NCBI GenBank assembly: GCA_902363555.1
Contig: CABJAM010000012.1
Coordinates: 62,001 to 126,000, forward strand
Direction of reading: 5' to 3'
Length of the DNA stretch: 64,000 bases
Source: Lachnospiraceae bacterium
GTDB taxonomy: Bacteria > Bacillota > Clostridia > Lachnospirales > Lachnospiraceae
The stretch's first letter is position 1. Each line of letters begins with the position of its first letter. A program made the translations under genes and the position numbers. Positions 33,344-42,198 of the stretch are shown piece by piece. The notes beneath the pieces are model-generated. The model ran no database searches. It was given only the letters and a program-made list of their open reading frames with translations, and was not told the origin of the DNA.

Positions 33344-33360
33344 TAGTTTTTGTGATAATC

Positions 33361-33397
33361 AGCGGATAAAAGCAAAATGCTTTTATCCGCTTTTTTA
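33361..33397 (+). terminator. Terminator after the 38-residue peptide gene
   Basis: Perfect 14-bp stem AGCGGATAAAAGCA (33361-33374) / 33378-33391, loop AAA, followed by six T residues. Confidence 0.95.
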
Positions 33398-33403
33398 TTT
33401 TAT

Positions 33404-33521
33404 GAAGTGAAATGGAGACAGATGCGCAAAGCAACGAGCCACCAAGGGCAGCAGGTTCGCGGCCACTGCCACAATCCGGCGAAGTGAAACGGAGCCAAAT
33501 GCGCAATGGCAAAGCAACAGC
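33404..33521 (+). repeat. GC-rich interspersed repeat, copy D with flanking direct repeats
   Basis: Core 33424-33480: GCAAAGCAACGAGCCACCAA ... GGCCACTGCCACAATCCGGC. It is flanked by a direct repeat, GAAGTGAAAYGGAGMCARAT followed by GCGCAA, at 33404 and 33481, as if the next unit started and was cut short. Confidence 0.7.
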
Positions 33522-33554
33522 TCCGCACTGATGAATTTTAAAGGAGGATTTGAG

Positions 33555-34364
33555 ATGACGCAAACAGAAATTATCAAAAGCTACTACGACGAAATCGTAG
33601 AGACAGAATGGGAACGCATAGCCGACCGGCCGGAATTTCTTTTGACCTGCCGCTTTATCCAACGCTATATCAAGCCAGGGGATAAGGTACTGGATATCGG
33701 TGGTGGTCCGGGAAGATACTCCCTGTGGCTGGCCGAAAAGGGCTGTGATGTAACTCTGGTTGACCTGTCGACGGAAAACATCCGTTTTGCCAGGGAAAAA
33801 GCAAAGGAACGCAAGCTTTCCCTGCGGGCGCTGGAGGGCGATGCCCGCACCGTAGACAGTCTTTTTACAGAACAGTTTGACCATGTTTTATTAATGGGCC
33901 CATTGTACCATCTGCTGGAGGAAAGTGACCGCATCAAGGCAGTAAACGCCAGCCTGAAGCTTTTAAAGCCCGGCGGTGTTATATTTGTATCGTTCATTAA
34001 TTTGTTTGCCGGAATGATCTATGCAATGAAATTTGAGCCGGAAATAATCAGCGATGTCAATGAAATTGATTTCTACAAATCGGTTTTGGAAAATAAAAGC
34101 TTTGCGGGGGAAGCGTTCACACAGGCATTCTTTATCCGGCAGGATGATGTGCTGCCGTTTATGGATCGGTTCCCGCTGGAGAAGCTGCACTTTTTTGGCC
34201 AGGAAGGCTTCACTTCTCCATGCGAGGACAATATCATGTCGCAGCCAAAGGAAATCGTTAACGCCTGGCTGGATATGTGTGAAAAACTGGCGGAGCGCGA
34301 GGACCTGCTCAGTTGGGCGGAGCATTTAATGTATGTTGGACGAAAGAAGGACAGACCGCTGTGA
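33555..34364 (+). CDS. Class I SAM-dependent methyltransferase
   Basis: 269 residues. Motif I VLDIGGGPGRYSLWLAEKG is at about 46-64, acidic motif II VTLVDLS follows, then EGDARTV, FDHVLLMGPLYHLLEESDR and LKPGGVIFVSFIN. The substrate is not predictable. The ATG at 33555 follows AAAGGAGG. Its last 39 bases overlap the 3' end of the convergent transporter gene. It lies downstream of repeat copy D and the small-peptide terminator. Confidence 0.9.
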   Translation: MTQTEIIKSYYDEIVETEWERIADRPEFLLTCRFIQRYIKPGDKVLDIGGGPGRYSLWLAEKGCDVTLVDLSTENIRFAREKAKERKLSLRALEGDARTVDSLFTEQFDHVLLMGPLYHLLEESDRIKAVNASLKLLKPGGVIFVSFINLFAGMIYAMKFEPEIISDVNEIDFYKSVLENKSFAGEAFTQAFFIRQDDVLPFMDRFPLEKLHFFGQEGFTSPCEDNIMSQPKEIVNAWLDMCEKLAEREDLLSWAEHLMYVGRKKDRPL

Positions 34365-35555
34365 TCTTTCTGCTCTGACAGACTTAACGAAGATGATCCC
34401 CAGCGCGCCAAGCCCCGTGATCAGATACACTAATATCAGCAGAAATGCTGTCATATAGGTATCGCTGGCGGAGCGTATAATACCGACAAGGTAAGTTCCT
34501 GCAATGGATGAGAAAAGCAGGCTGAAGCTCATAACGCTGAAATTAGTGGAGAAATATTTGCTGCCGAAGGTCCTGCGTGTAAATGAGGCATTGAGCGCAG
34601 GACCAGCGCCAAAGCACATGCCGCAGAGGATAAAGCCTGCGAACAGGAGCGCCATGCTGTTTGTTTCCAGGCAGAAGATGAGCATGATGCAGCCTGCAAG
34701 TCCTGCGATGTTCATAAAAATGGCAGTTTTAATATCACCGATGGCATCGGATAAGATGCCGCAGATTAACCGTCCGATACCGCTGGCGGCGGAAACGCTG
34801 CCCACAGCAATTGCGAGCCAGGCGGCGGGGGTAAAAACGTCACTGGCAATGGCGGCCGCGTGACCGATCAGCGCCAGACCGACGGCTCCGACCATACATT
34901 CCCATATGAAAAACAGCCAGAATTTTCTGCTTTTCAGCATATCAAGCGTGGAGACATCATTGGCCGAATCACCGTCCGCTGGGCTCTGGACGAAACGTGG
35001 TGTGGTATCAGGCGTCTGCATAAATACAGACAAAATAAGAAAGAGCGCCAGAAATACAACCGCCAAAACCTTAAATGCCGTTCGCCATCCCATGGCATTG
35101 ATGACCGCAGATATGGGATTTCCCAAAATAAGACTGGCAAAACCATAAACCATCAGCATTGCACCATTGATAAAGCCTACGCGTTTTGGGTGCCACAGAG
35201 GCAGAATGGTAAGCAGACAGTTATAACACATGCCCACAGCAAAGCCGCAGAACACACCATAAAAAATATATAAATGCCATAATCCGGCGGTGAAGGATGT
35301 GAGATAGAACCCCACAGCCACAACAATCCCACCCAGGGCCATGATGAGCTGGGTTTTTATTTTATTTTTTAATTTAGATGCGGCCAGACCGCCAACACAA
35401 AAACAGGACATACATATCGTGAAGGTGAGAGACGTCTGCGCGCGGCTCCAGCCAAAATCATTTTCCAAAGGTGCAGCGAATATGGACCATGCATAAATTA
35501 AACCAAGAAAAAGAAACAGCACGGCGCCGCTGACGGTAACACAAATTTTTTTCAT
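34326..35555 (-). CDS. OFA-type major facilitator transporter
   Basis: 409 residues, twelve predicted membrane helices. The start GLIYAWSIFAAPLENDFGWS is characteristic of the oxalate/formate antiporter (OFA) group of the MFS; the substrate is probably a small organic anion. The ATG at 35555 follows AGGAGG; the frame is open for 18 codons further upstream without a start signal. Divergence from its regulator is not seen: both lie on the minus strand, with the PucR-like gene upstream. A palindrome covers the -10 box of its promoter. Confidence 0.88.
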   Translation of the reverse strand: MKKICVTVSGAVLFLFLGLIYAWSIFAAPLENDFGWSRAQTSLTFTICMSCFCVGGLAASKLKNKIKTQLIMALGGIVVAVGFYLTSFTAGLWHLYIFYGVFCGFAVGMCYNCLLTILPLWHPKRVGFINGAMLMVYGFASLILGNPISAVINAMGWRTAFKVLAVVFLALFLILSVFMQTPDTTPRFVQSPADGDSANDVSTLDMLKSRKFWLFFIWECMVGAVGLALIGHAAAIASDVFTPAAWLAIAVGSVSAASGIGRLICGILSDAIGDIKTAIFMNIAGLAGCIMLIFCLETNSMALLFAGFILCGMCFGAGPALNASFTRRTFGSKYFSTNFSVMSFSLLFSSIAGTYLVGIIRSASDTYMTAFLLILVYLITGLGALGIIFVKSVRAERSQRSVLLSSNIH

Positions 35556-35577
35556 AATAATCAACCTCCTGTAAATC

Positions 35578-35609
35578 TTTACTATAGTAAATATCCAGTG
35601 CAGCCGCAA
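35578..35609 (-). promoter_or_regulatory. Promoter and candidate operator of the OFA transporter
   Basis: On the minus strand TTGCGG (35604-35609), 17-base spacer, TATAGT (35581-35586). The -10 box lies inside the perfect 14-bp palindrome TTTACTATAGTAAA (35578-35591), a likely repressor or activator site. Confidence 0.6.
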
Positions 35610-35737
35610 TGGATGTTCACATATGTTCTAAGCTGGTTATTATTCTAGCATTTGAAAAAGGCAAATAACATAGGGGCTTTGTTTAAAAAATATGGGCAAA
35701 ACGAATCATAGCAATGTACACAATGCACAGTGGCCAT

Positions 35738-36958
35738 TTAACGGAGTTCTCTGTACCTTTTATAATCTAATATTTTGTAACCTAATATATACCGAAAGCA
35801 GGTTTCGCCGTTGCTCAGATCGGAATGGATCAGCTCCTGGATCTTATTAAGCCGATAGTAAAATGTATTGCGGTGGATATTCAATTGCTTTACGGTGGCC
35901 ACGGCATTGCCCAGATTGAGCATATATGTATGGAGTGTTTTGGATAGCTGTGCGTCATGCTTTTGATCATAAGCCTTTAAAGTGAGTATATCCTGGCTGA
36001 TATAATCGTCCAGCCCGATATTATTTTCTGTACAATGATGGAGCAGATGGTAGGTGAGGAAGTCCTCAAAATCATAAACATTTCTGTCCATACATAAATA
36101 ATCCGCCAGGCTCAGAAGGCCCAGAACCTGCCCATAGTAAAGCGGCGTCTGGCTGATATCTGTAAAAACCCGGCTGATACCTGCATTCACATGACGATAG
36201 CGGCAAAAATCCTCAATGGAAGCTCTGGACTTATCCATAGCCTCTCTTGTATTTTCTGAAAGGAGCAGTACAATAGCCTGGCGCTTATAAATACACAATG
36301 GGCTTTTACAGTTTTCTCTCAGCCCCTTTTGGAGCGTCATATACATTTTATCGGACATCCCTTTTTCTTTAAAGGTAACCGCTAAAACAGCCTTGTAATC
36401 TTTGATATGAATTTTTAACGAGTGAAGCCGGGCTTCAATTTCTGCACCGTCTGCCTGGCGCTGCTCCAGCAGGTCGTCGAAAAAGGATTCGCCGGCGCTG
36501 TCATCCTGAATGATATAATCATCATTTTTCTGCATCTCCACGGAAACTGCCCAGGCCAGGTAGTCACAAAAACGAACATCCTCGTCGGTGAAGGTCCGGT
36601 GTAATTCCGGCACAAAAATAATACCAGCTAAAATACGGTTCACACTCACCGGCGAGCAGATCATCCGGCAGCCTCCGGGAAAATGATCCTGGATAAAAGC
36701 TTTGCGTTCCATGCCCAGCCGTGTCATAATACGATTTTGGCCAAGCCATGTTACGCAGTTTTCTGCAATATAGTTTTTATCGAGGAAGGTATTATAAAAG
36801 GTGTCATCATCGGATGCCGTTTTTGAAGTTGTCAGTATTCGATAACTGGCATTGACAACAGACACCGGATTCTCTAAAACCTCACTGCCGATCACAGCCA
36901 GATCCATTAAAGATCCCTCATATAAACTTCTTAAAATATCTGTAAAACGTTCATCCAT
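35738..36958 (-). CDS. PucR-like transcriptional regulator
   Basis: 406 residues. The C-terminal helix-turn-helix AVATVKQLNIHRNTFYYRLN, followed by KIQELI, is the HTH_30 domain of PucR/CdaR-type activators. A GAF-like region (about 60-160) and a middle region (about 185-330) precede it. The ATG at 36958 follows GGAGG; the open frame extends 17 codons upstream without a signal. It sits upstream of the OFA transporter on the same strand and probably controls it. Confidence 0.85.
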   Translation of the reverse strand: MDERFTDILRSLYEGSLMDLAVIGSEVLENPVSVVNASYRILTTSKTASDDDTFYNTFLDKNYIAENCVTWLGQNRIMTRLGMERKAFIQDHFPGGCRMICSPVSVNRILAGIIFVPELHRTFTDEDVRFCDYLAWAVSVEMQKNDDYIIQDDSAGESFFDDLLEQRQADGAEIEARLHSLKIHIKDYKAVLAVTFKEKGMSDKMYMTLQKGLRENCKSPLCIYKRQAIVLLLSENTREAMDKSRASIEDFCRYRHVNAGISRVFTDISQTPLYYGQVLGLLSLADYLCMDRNVYDFEDFLTYHLLHHCTENNIGLDDYISQDILTLKAYDQKHDAQLSKTLHTYMLNLGNAVATVKQLNIHRNTFYYRLNKIQELIHSDLSNGETCFRYILGYKILDYKRYRELR

Positions 36959-37296
36959 AAAACAATACCTCCATATGCAAGAACTGTTGACATAGTTTAA
37001 CTGCTGCATCTATTATATTATACAGAAAAAATCAACAAAAAGCACGGGTTATATAATAAAAATATTACTAACTATATAAATATAGCTATTGATATAAAAA
37101 GAAAAGCTGATGTCTATATTAAGCTACACTCTACCATTTATGATAACTTACAACTGCATTCTACTCGGGAGAATATATTCTATAAAAATTTAATGCATTC
37201 TATATAAATAAAGATATAAATTAAGCCAAATCCTGTAATAAACTTAAAATCGTAAAAAATAATTAAATATTTCTTCATCATTAACACTCAAAACAA
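36959..37296. other. AT-rich gap without a recognisable gene
   Basis: Very AT-rich. It holds TTGACA (36987-36992), an 18-base spacer and TATTAT (37011-37016) on the plus strand with nothing coding after it, and short repeated words such as TGCATTCTA (37152 and 37194) and the palindrome GAATATATTC. I see no open frame, RNA or terminator I can support. Confidence 0.5.
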
Positions 37297-37305
37297 TGCT
37301 ATAAT
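37297..37305 (+). promoter_or_regulatory. Extended -10 promoter of the ABC exporter operon
   Basis: TGCTATAAT, with only a weak -35. The large palindromic repeat at 37311 begins six bases downstream, around the expected start site. Confidence 0.55.
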
Positions 37306-37310
37306 CGTTT

Positions 37311-37349
37311 TAACCGTAACAGTTCAGAGGGTACCAACTGTTACGGTTA
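37311..37349 (+). repeat. Palindromic repeat, best copy of the GTAACAGTTC family
   Basis: TAACCGTAACAGTT (37311-37324) and its exact complement (37336-37349) with an 11-base centre. A third half-site, AACTGTTAC, is at 37364-37372. Confidence 0.85.
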
Positions 37350-37405
37350 GCCTTCTCCGAATAAACTGTTACTGTAAACCAATCAATACAAACGAGGTAA
37401 GCCCA

Positions 37406-38131
37406 ATGATAACACTGAAAATTGACCACCTGCAGAAGCATTTTGACAAAAAGGAAGTTTTAAAGGACATCACCTTTACGTTTGAACAGGGAAAGATCTA
37501 TGGCCTTCTTGGCAGGAACGGCGCCGGTAAAACGACATTGTTCAACTGCCTGAATGAGGATATAAAAATTGACAGCGGCGCATTTTTTATGGCGGAAGAT
37601 GGCGTAGAAAGGCCTGTGGGAGGGGAGGATATCGGCTACGTGCTTTCTGTTCCCGTAGTGCCTGAATTTCTGACAGCCAGAGAATTTCTTAAATTTTTCA
37701 TCGAGATCAACGGCAGCGCCAATGGCCTTGAAGGGCTTTCCACCGATACGTCGCTGGATACATATTTTGAATTTATGAAGATCGACGCGGAAGACCGCGA
37801 CCGGCTCCTGAAAGATTATTCCCATGGTATGAAAAATAAAATGCAGATGCTTGTGAACTTTATCGCCAATCCTGCGGTATTATTGCTGGATGAACCGCTG
37901 ACATCCTTTGATGTGGTGATGGCCGAGGAGATGAAGCAGATGCTCCGGCAGATCAAAAAGGACCATATTATTATTTTTTCCACCCATATTATGGAATTGG
38001 CCCTGGATCTGTGCGATGAGATCGTTATTTTAAACAAAGGCTATCTTGAGGAAGTTCCCAAGGAACATTTAAATCAGACAGAATTTAAGGATCGGATTAT
38101 AGAGGCGCTGAAGGGGGAAGACGATGAATAA
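37406..38131 (+). CDS. ABC transporter ATP-binding protein
   Basis: 241 residues. Walker A GRNGAGKTTL near residue 37, Walker B LLLDEPLTSFD and H-loop FSTHIMELA. The signature is YSHGMKNKM rather than LSGGQ, as in some exporter ATPases. Overlaps the permease gene by eight bases, so the two are translationally coupled. Substrate unknown. Confidence 0.9.
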   Translation: MITLKIDHLQKHFDKKEVLKDITFTFEQGKIYGLLGRNGAGKTTLFNCLNEDIKIDSGAFFMAEDGVERPVGGEDIGYVLSVPVVPEFLTAREFLKFFIEINGSANGLEGLSTDTSLDTYFEFMKIDAEDRDRLLKDYSHGMKNKMQMLVNFIANPAVLLLDEPLTSFDVVMAEEMKQMLRQIKKDHIIIFSTHIMELALDLCDEIVILNKGYLEEVPKEHLNQTEFKDRIIEALKGEDDE

Positions 38132-39704
38132 AGCTTTCCGGATTTCATTCAGGCTGCGAAATGCCTATAAGGCCAATGGGGTCATCTATTACCTCCGACA
38201 GATACCGCTTGTAAAAAAGCTGATACCGGCCGGTGCTTATGGCAGCCGTGGAATTAAATATTTTGCCAACTTTATCAGTATTTTATTGGAAATTGCCAAT
38301 ACCTTTGTGTGGAAGCTGGCGTATATAGCTATTATATACTTTCTGATCGTTGCGATGAAGCCGGAAGACTTGGCGGGAACATATCTTCATGCCTTTTTCT
38401 TCCTGACGATCGCTGGCGGTTTTATGAACACCAGCCTGTTTGATCCCACAAACGACAAATATTATGCGATCATATTGATGCGTATGGATGCTAAAAAGTA
38501 TACCCTGTCCAACTATATATATTTCCTGATTCGGGTATTTGTGGGATTTTCGCCGTTTACATGCCTGTTTTCCGCCCTCGTGGGTCTGCCGTGGTATTAC
38601 GGTCTGTTTATGGCTCTGTTTGTCGTCCTTTTGAAGCTTGTTTTCTCGGGATTTATTCTGTGGGATAATATAAGAGATTACAGGCGCGGACGACTGAATA
38701 ATGATAAGCGTATGGCGGCGTACATATGGATTGCGGCATTTGCCCTTTGTTTTGCTGCGTTTGGGGTGCCTTATATGGGCTTTATCCTTCCGGCGGTGAT
38801 TTATCTCATCGTCCTTGTCCTACTGCTTGGCTTTTCTGTGGTGGCGGCATTATATCTTGGGCGCTGTGGGGGATATCAGAATCTTTACCGGGAATTATTG
38901 GCGCAGTCGCCGGCCTGTCAGATCAGCTCCAACCAGAATAATGCAGTCCAGGCCATGACACTTAAAAAGATTGAATTGACGGCAGATATAGAGAGTAACA
39001 AAAAGGGATACGCTTATTTCAATGATCTGTTTTTTAAACGTCACCGCCGGATGCTCCATAAACCGGCAAAGCGCATCTGTGTCGTATCGTTCCTTTTATT
39101 TATCGTAATAACGGTAGCCAGCTTTTTGAAACCAGAAGTAAGTACTGTGATGAATGAGCTTTTAATGAACCTGCTGCCTTATTTTCTATTTATTATGTAT
39201 ATGATCCATCCCGGCCGGGGGATTACCCAGGCCATGTTTATGAACTGTGATCACAGTATGCTTTCTTATCGGTTTTACCGCCAGCCCAGAGTGATCCTGG
39301 CTCTGTTTGTGGAGCGGTTGAAATCGCTGATGCTTATCGGTCTTGTTCCGGCGGTGTTTATCGGAGCAGAGCTGACGGCGCTTGTGGCGATCACCGGAGG
39401 TACGGCAGATCCGATCAATTACATTCTTGTATTTGTGACGATTATTATGATGTCGCTGTTTTTTTCGGTGCATTATATGGTGCTGTATTATCTGCTCCAG
39501 CCGTATAATCTTCAACTGGAGAGCCGGAATGCGGCATATACTCTGGCCAATGCCATAACCTATATCGTCTGCTATATTGCCATTGGCAAACGGATACCAA
39601 CGCTGTTTTTTGGTACGGTCATGACCGCATTTTCTGTGATCTATATCATTGTGGCGCTGTTTCTTGTATACCGGCTGGCGCCCAAAACTTTTAAATTACG
39701 TTAA
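38124..39704 (+). CDS. ABC transporter membrane protein
   Basis: 526 residues with about twelve hydrophobic segments in two groups split by a polar middle (about 265-315). This layout matches large permeases that pair with a single ATPase in Clostridia. No substrate clue apart from the pairing. GGGGGAAGACG precedes the ATG, inside the ATPase gene. Confidence 0.85.
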   Translation: MNKAFRISFRLRNAYKANGVIYYLRQIPLVKKLIPAGAYGSRGIKYFANFISILLEIANTFVWKLAYIAIIYFLIVAMKPEDLAGTYLHAFFFLTIAGGFMNTSLFDPTNDKYYAIILMRMDAKKYTLSNYIYFLIRVFVGFSPFTCLFSALVGLPWYYGLFMALFVVLLKLVFSGFILWDNIRDYRRGRLNNDKRMAAYIWIAAFALCFAAFGVPYMGFILPAVIYLIVLVLLLGFSVVAALYLGRCGGYQNLYRELLAQSPACQISSNQNNAVQAMTLKKIELTADIESNKKGYAYFNDLFFKRHRRMLHKPAKRICVVSFLLFIVITVASFLKPEVSTVMNELLMNLLPYFLFIMYMIHPGRGITQAMFMNCDHSMLSYRFYRQPRVILALFVERLKSLMLIGLVPAVFIGAELTALVAITGGTADPINYILVFVTIIMMSLFFSVHYMVLYYLLQPYNLQLESRNAAYTLANAITYIVCYIAIGKRIPTLFFGTVMTAFSVIYIIVALFLVYRLAPKTFKLR

Positions 39705-39766
39705 AGCCTGTCTTAAAATTCTTTACAGAATTGGCAGACTCGCTTTAGAAGGACGCGTTTTTAATT

Positions 39767-41638
39767 ATGAATAAATATGAAGTATTAAAACACTATTTCG
39801 GTTATGATGCCTTCCGTGACGGGCAGGAAGAGCTGATCGACAGTATTCTTTCAGGGAAGGACACGCTGGGGATCATGCCCACCGGCGCCGGAAAATCCAT
39901 CTGCTATCAGGTGCCGGCGCTGCTTATGGACGGTATTACACTTGTCATATCTCCGCTGATCTCTCTGATGAAGGACCAGGTGAGCAGCCTGAATCAGGCC
40001 GGGGTCCATGCAGCCTTTTTAAACAGCTCACTGACCGCGGGTCAGTATTATAAGGCATTGGAATATGCCCGCGCCGGCCGTTATCCTATTATTTATGTGG
40101 CCCCGGAGCGGCTCGTGACCGGTGAATTTATGGATTTTGCCCTCCATACAAAGATTTCCATGGTGGCTGTTGATGAGGCCCATTGCGTCTCCCAGTGGGG
40201 ACAGGATTTCAGACCAAGTTATTTAAAAATCATGGAATTTATCGATATGCTGCCCACCCGGCCGGTAGTAGCGGCATTTACCGCCACAGCAACCCGGGAG
40301 GTAAGAGATGATATCATTGATATTTTGATGCTCCGGGAACCGACCGTGTTGACGACCGGCTTTGACCGGCCCAATCTTTATTTTGGCGTTTTGGCGCCTA
40401 AGGACAAATATGCGGCGCTGACCAATTACCTGGAAGGCCACCGGGGCGAATGTGGTATCATCTATTGCCTGACACGCAAGATTGTGGAGGAAGTGACCGA
40501 AAAGCTTCAAAAGGACGGCTATTCGGTCACCCGCTATCATGCCGGCCTTAGTGACCATGAGCGCCGCAGTAATCAGGATGACTTCATATATGACCGGAAG
40601 GATATTATTGTCGCCACAAATGCCTTTGGCATGGGGATCGATAAATCCAACGTCCGCTATGTGGTCCACTACAACATGCCTAAAAACATGGAAAGCTACT
40701 ATCAGGAAGCCGGCAGAGCGGGACGTGACGGCGAGCCTTCTCAGTGTATTCTGCTTTACGGCGGCCAGGATGTGGTGACCAATCAGCTTTTTGTTGAAAA
40801 TAATCAGGAAAATCAGGAGCTGGACCCGGTGACTCTGCGCTTTGTCATGGAGCGGAACCGGGAGCGGTTAAAGAAGATGACATTTTACTGCTTTACCAAT
40901 GAATGTCTCAGAGACTATATACTGCGGTATTTTGGTGAGTATGGCAGCAACTACTGCGGAAACTGCTCCAACTGCCTGAGCCAGTTTGAAACCGTGGATG
41001 TGACCGATCTGGCCAAAGTGCTCATCGGCTGCGTTGAAAGCTGCCGCCAGCGCTACGGAATTAATGTCATCATCGATACGGTCCATGGTGCCAATACAGC
41101 CAAAATCCGAAATTATCATATGGATGAAAATCCTTATTACGGCCAGCTTGCGAAAGTACCTGCATATAAGCTGCGCCAGGTGATGAACCATCTGATGATG
41201 GATGATTATCTCATGGCGACCAATGATGAATATGCCATTATAAAGCTGACCGATAAATCCGGAAATGTACTTAATGGTGAGGAATCTATTTTTATGAAGA
41301 TGGCCCGCGAGCAGGAGCGGATACCAAAAGAAGCCAAAGAGAAAAAGACTAAAGCAAAGGCCGCAGGTGCCGCCAGCTTAAATGAGCAGGAGACGGCGCT
41401 GTTTGAACGGCTGCGCGCACTGCGCATGGAAACCGCCAAATCGGAGAAGGTGCCGCCCTATATTGTATTTTCAGATAAGACGCTTGTACATATGTGTCTT
41501 TTAAAGCCCGCCACAAAAGAACAGATGCTTAAAGTTTCCGGCGTGGGTGAACTTAAATATGAAAAATATGGTGAACGCTTTCTTAATTGCGTCCGGGAAA
41601 TGTTCCCGGAAGGCGATGAGACACCGGCGCCCCTTTGA
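39767..41638 (+). CDS. recQ: ATP-dependent DNA helicase RecQ
   Basis: 623 residues. Walker A MPTGAGKS at 37-44, DEAH box VAVDEAHCVSQWGQDFRPSY, motif VI YYQEAGRAGRDG, and the zinc-binding block CFTNECLRDY ... YCGNCSNC. A winged-helix region follows, then a Lys-rich linker (about 518-530) and one HRDC domain to the end. Unwinds branched DNA in repair. A weak AGAAGGACG precedes the ATG. Confidence 0.96.
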   Translation: MNKYEVLKHYFGYDAFRDGQEELIDSILSGKDTLGIMPTGAGKSICYQVPALLMDGITLVISPLISLMKDQVSSLNQAGVHAAFLNSSLTAGQYYKALEYARAGRYPIIYVAPERLVTGEFMDFALHTKISMVAVDEAHCVSQWGQDFRPSYLKIMEFIDMLPTRPVVAAFTATATREVRDDIIDILMLREPTVLTTGFDRPNLYFGVLAPKDKYAALTNYLEGHRGECGIIYCLTRKIVEEVTEKLQKDGYSVTRYHAGLSDHERRSNQDDFIYDRKDIIVATNAFGMGIDKSNVRYVVHYNMPKNMESYYQEAGRAGRDGEPSQCILLYGGQDVVTNQLFVENNQENQELDPVTLRFVMERNRERLKKMTFYCFTNECLRDYILRYFGEYGSNYCGNCSNCLSQFETVDVTDLAKVLIGCVESCRQRYGINVIIDTVHGANTAKIRNYHMDENPYYGQLAKVPAYKLRQVMNHLMMDDYLMATNDEYAIIKLTDKSGNVLNGEESIFMKMAREQERIPKEAKEKKTKAKAAGAASLNEQETALFERLRALRMETAKSEKVPPYIVFSDKTLVHMCLLKPATKEQMLKVSGVGELKYEKYGERFLNCVREMFPEGDETPAPL

Positions 41639-41731
41639 GGATGAAACTGTCAGTAAAAAACCTGCCGGCAAAAAATCATAGAAGGCAGGCAGAACTTCAT
41701 AAAGAGTAAAACAAGGCATATACGCTCTGAG

Positions 41732-41774
41732 CCCCGCATATATCATATCAATGAATGATTGTGCGGGGTTTTTT
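41732..41774 (+). terminator. Terminator-like hairpin abutting the SRPBCC start
   Basis: CCCCGCA (41732-41738 region) pairs with TGCGGGG (41762-41768), long loop, then six T residues that end exactly at the ATG (41775). The GGGG of the right arm is also the only Shine-Dalgarno-like sequence for the next gene. A second hairpin, CCTGCC/GGCAGG, at 41660-41688 has its T run on the minus strand. Confidence 0.65.
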
Positions 41775-42182
41775 ATGTTTAAAGCTGGACTGGATGTGAC
41801 GATCGATGCAGACATACAGGCGGTGTGGGAGGCGGTGACGGGTTGTGAGGGCAGCGCCTGGCAAAGCGGTGTGGATAAAATTGAAACTGCTGACGACGGA
41901 CACCGGATGGCGTATGCTGTTAATGGTACGGTGACCCATATTTATATTATAGAAAAAAGACCGGATTGCCTGTACGAATATAAAATGAAAAACCGCAGAT
42001 TTTCCGGCCTGTGGACCGGCAGGTTTTATGCGCTTTCCGATGGAAGTACACTGCTTCGGATATTTGAGGAGATCCATGTCCGCCATATCTGGGATCGTAT
42101 CCTGTTTATGCTGACCGGAGCTGCGGGCCGCAGACAGCGCCGATATGCCAGGGAATTAAAAGCTTATCTGGAAAAAACGTAA
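41775..42182 (+). CDS. SRPBCC-fold protein
   Basis: 135 residues. The start MFKAGLDVTIDADIQAVWEA with a later DGHRMAYAVNGTVTHIYIIE and LRIFEEIHV is the START-like/polyketide-cyclase-like fold, which binds small hydrophobic ligands. No catalytic residues can be named. The ATG at 41775 directly follows the T run of a terminator-like hairpin; an alternative ATG at 41751 lies in the hairpin loop and has no ribosome-binding site. Confidence 0.75.
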   Translation: MFKAGLDVTIDADIQAVWEAVTGCEGSAWQSGVDKIETADDGHRMAYAVNGTVTHIYIIEKRPDCLYEYKMKNRRFSGLWTGRFYALSDGSTLLRIFEEIHVRHIWDRILFMLTGAAGRRQRRYARELKAYLEKT

Positions 42183-42198
42183 ATATCGTATTTAGTAA

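Noticed and set aside
17031..33521. GC-rich repeats as a CRISPR array
   Set aside because: The copies are kilobases apart, imperfect and separated by genes; there are no spacers of uniform length and no cas genes.
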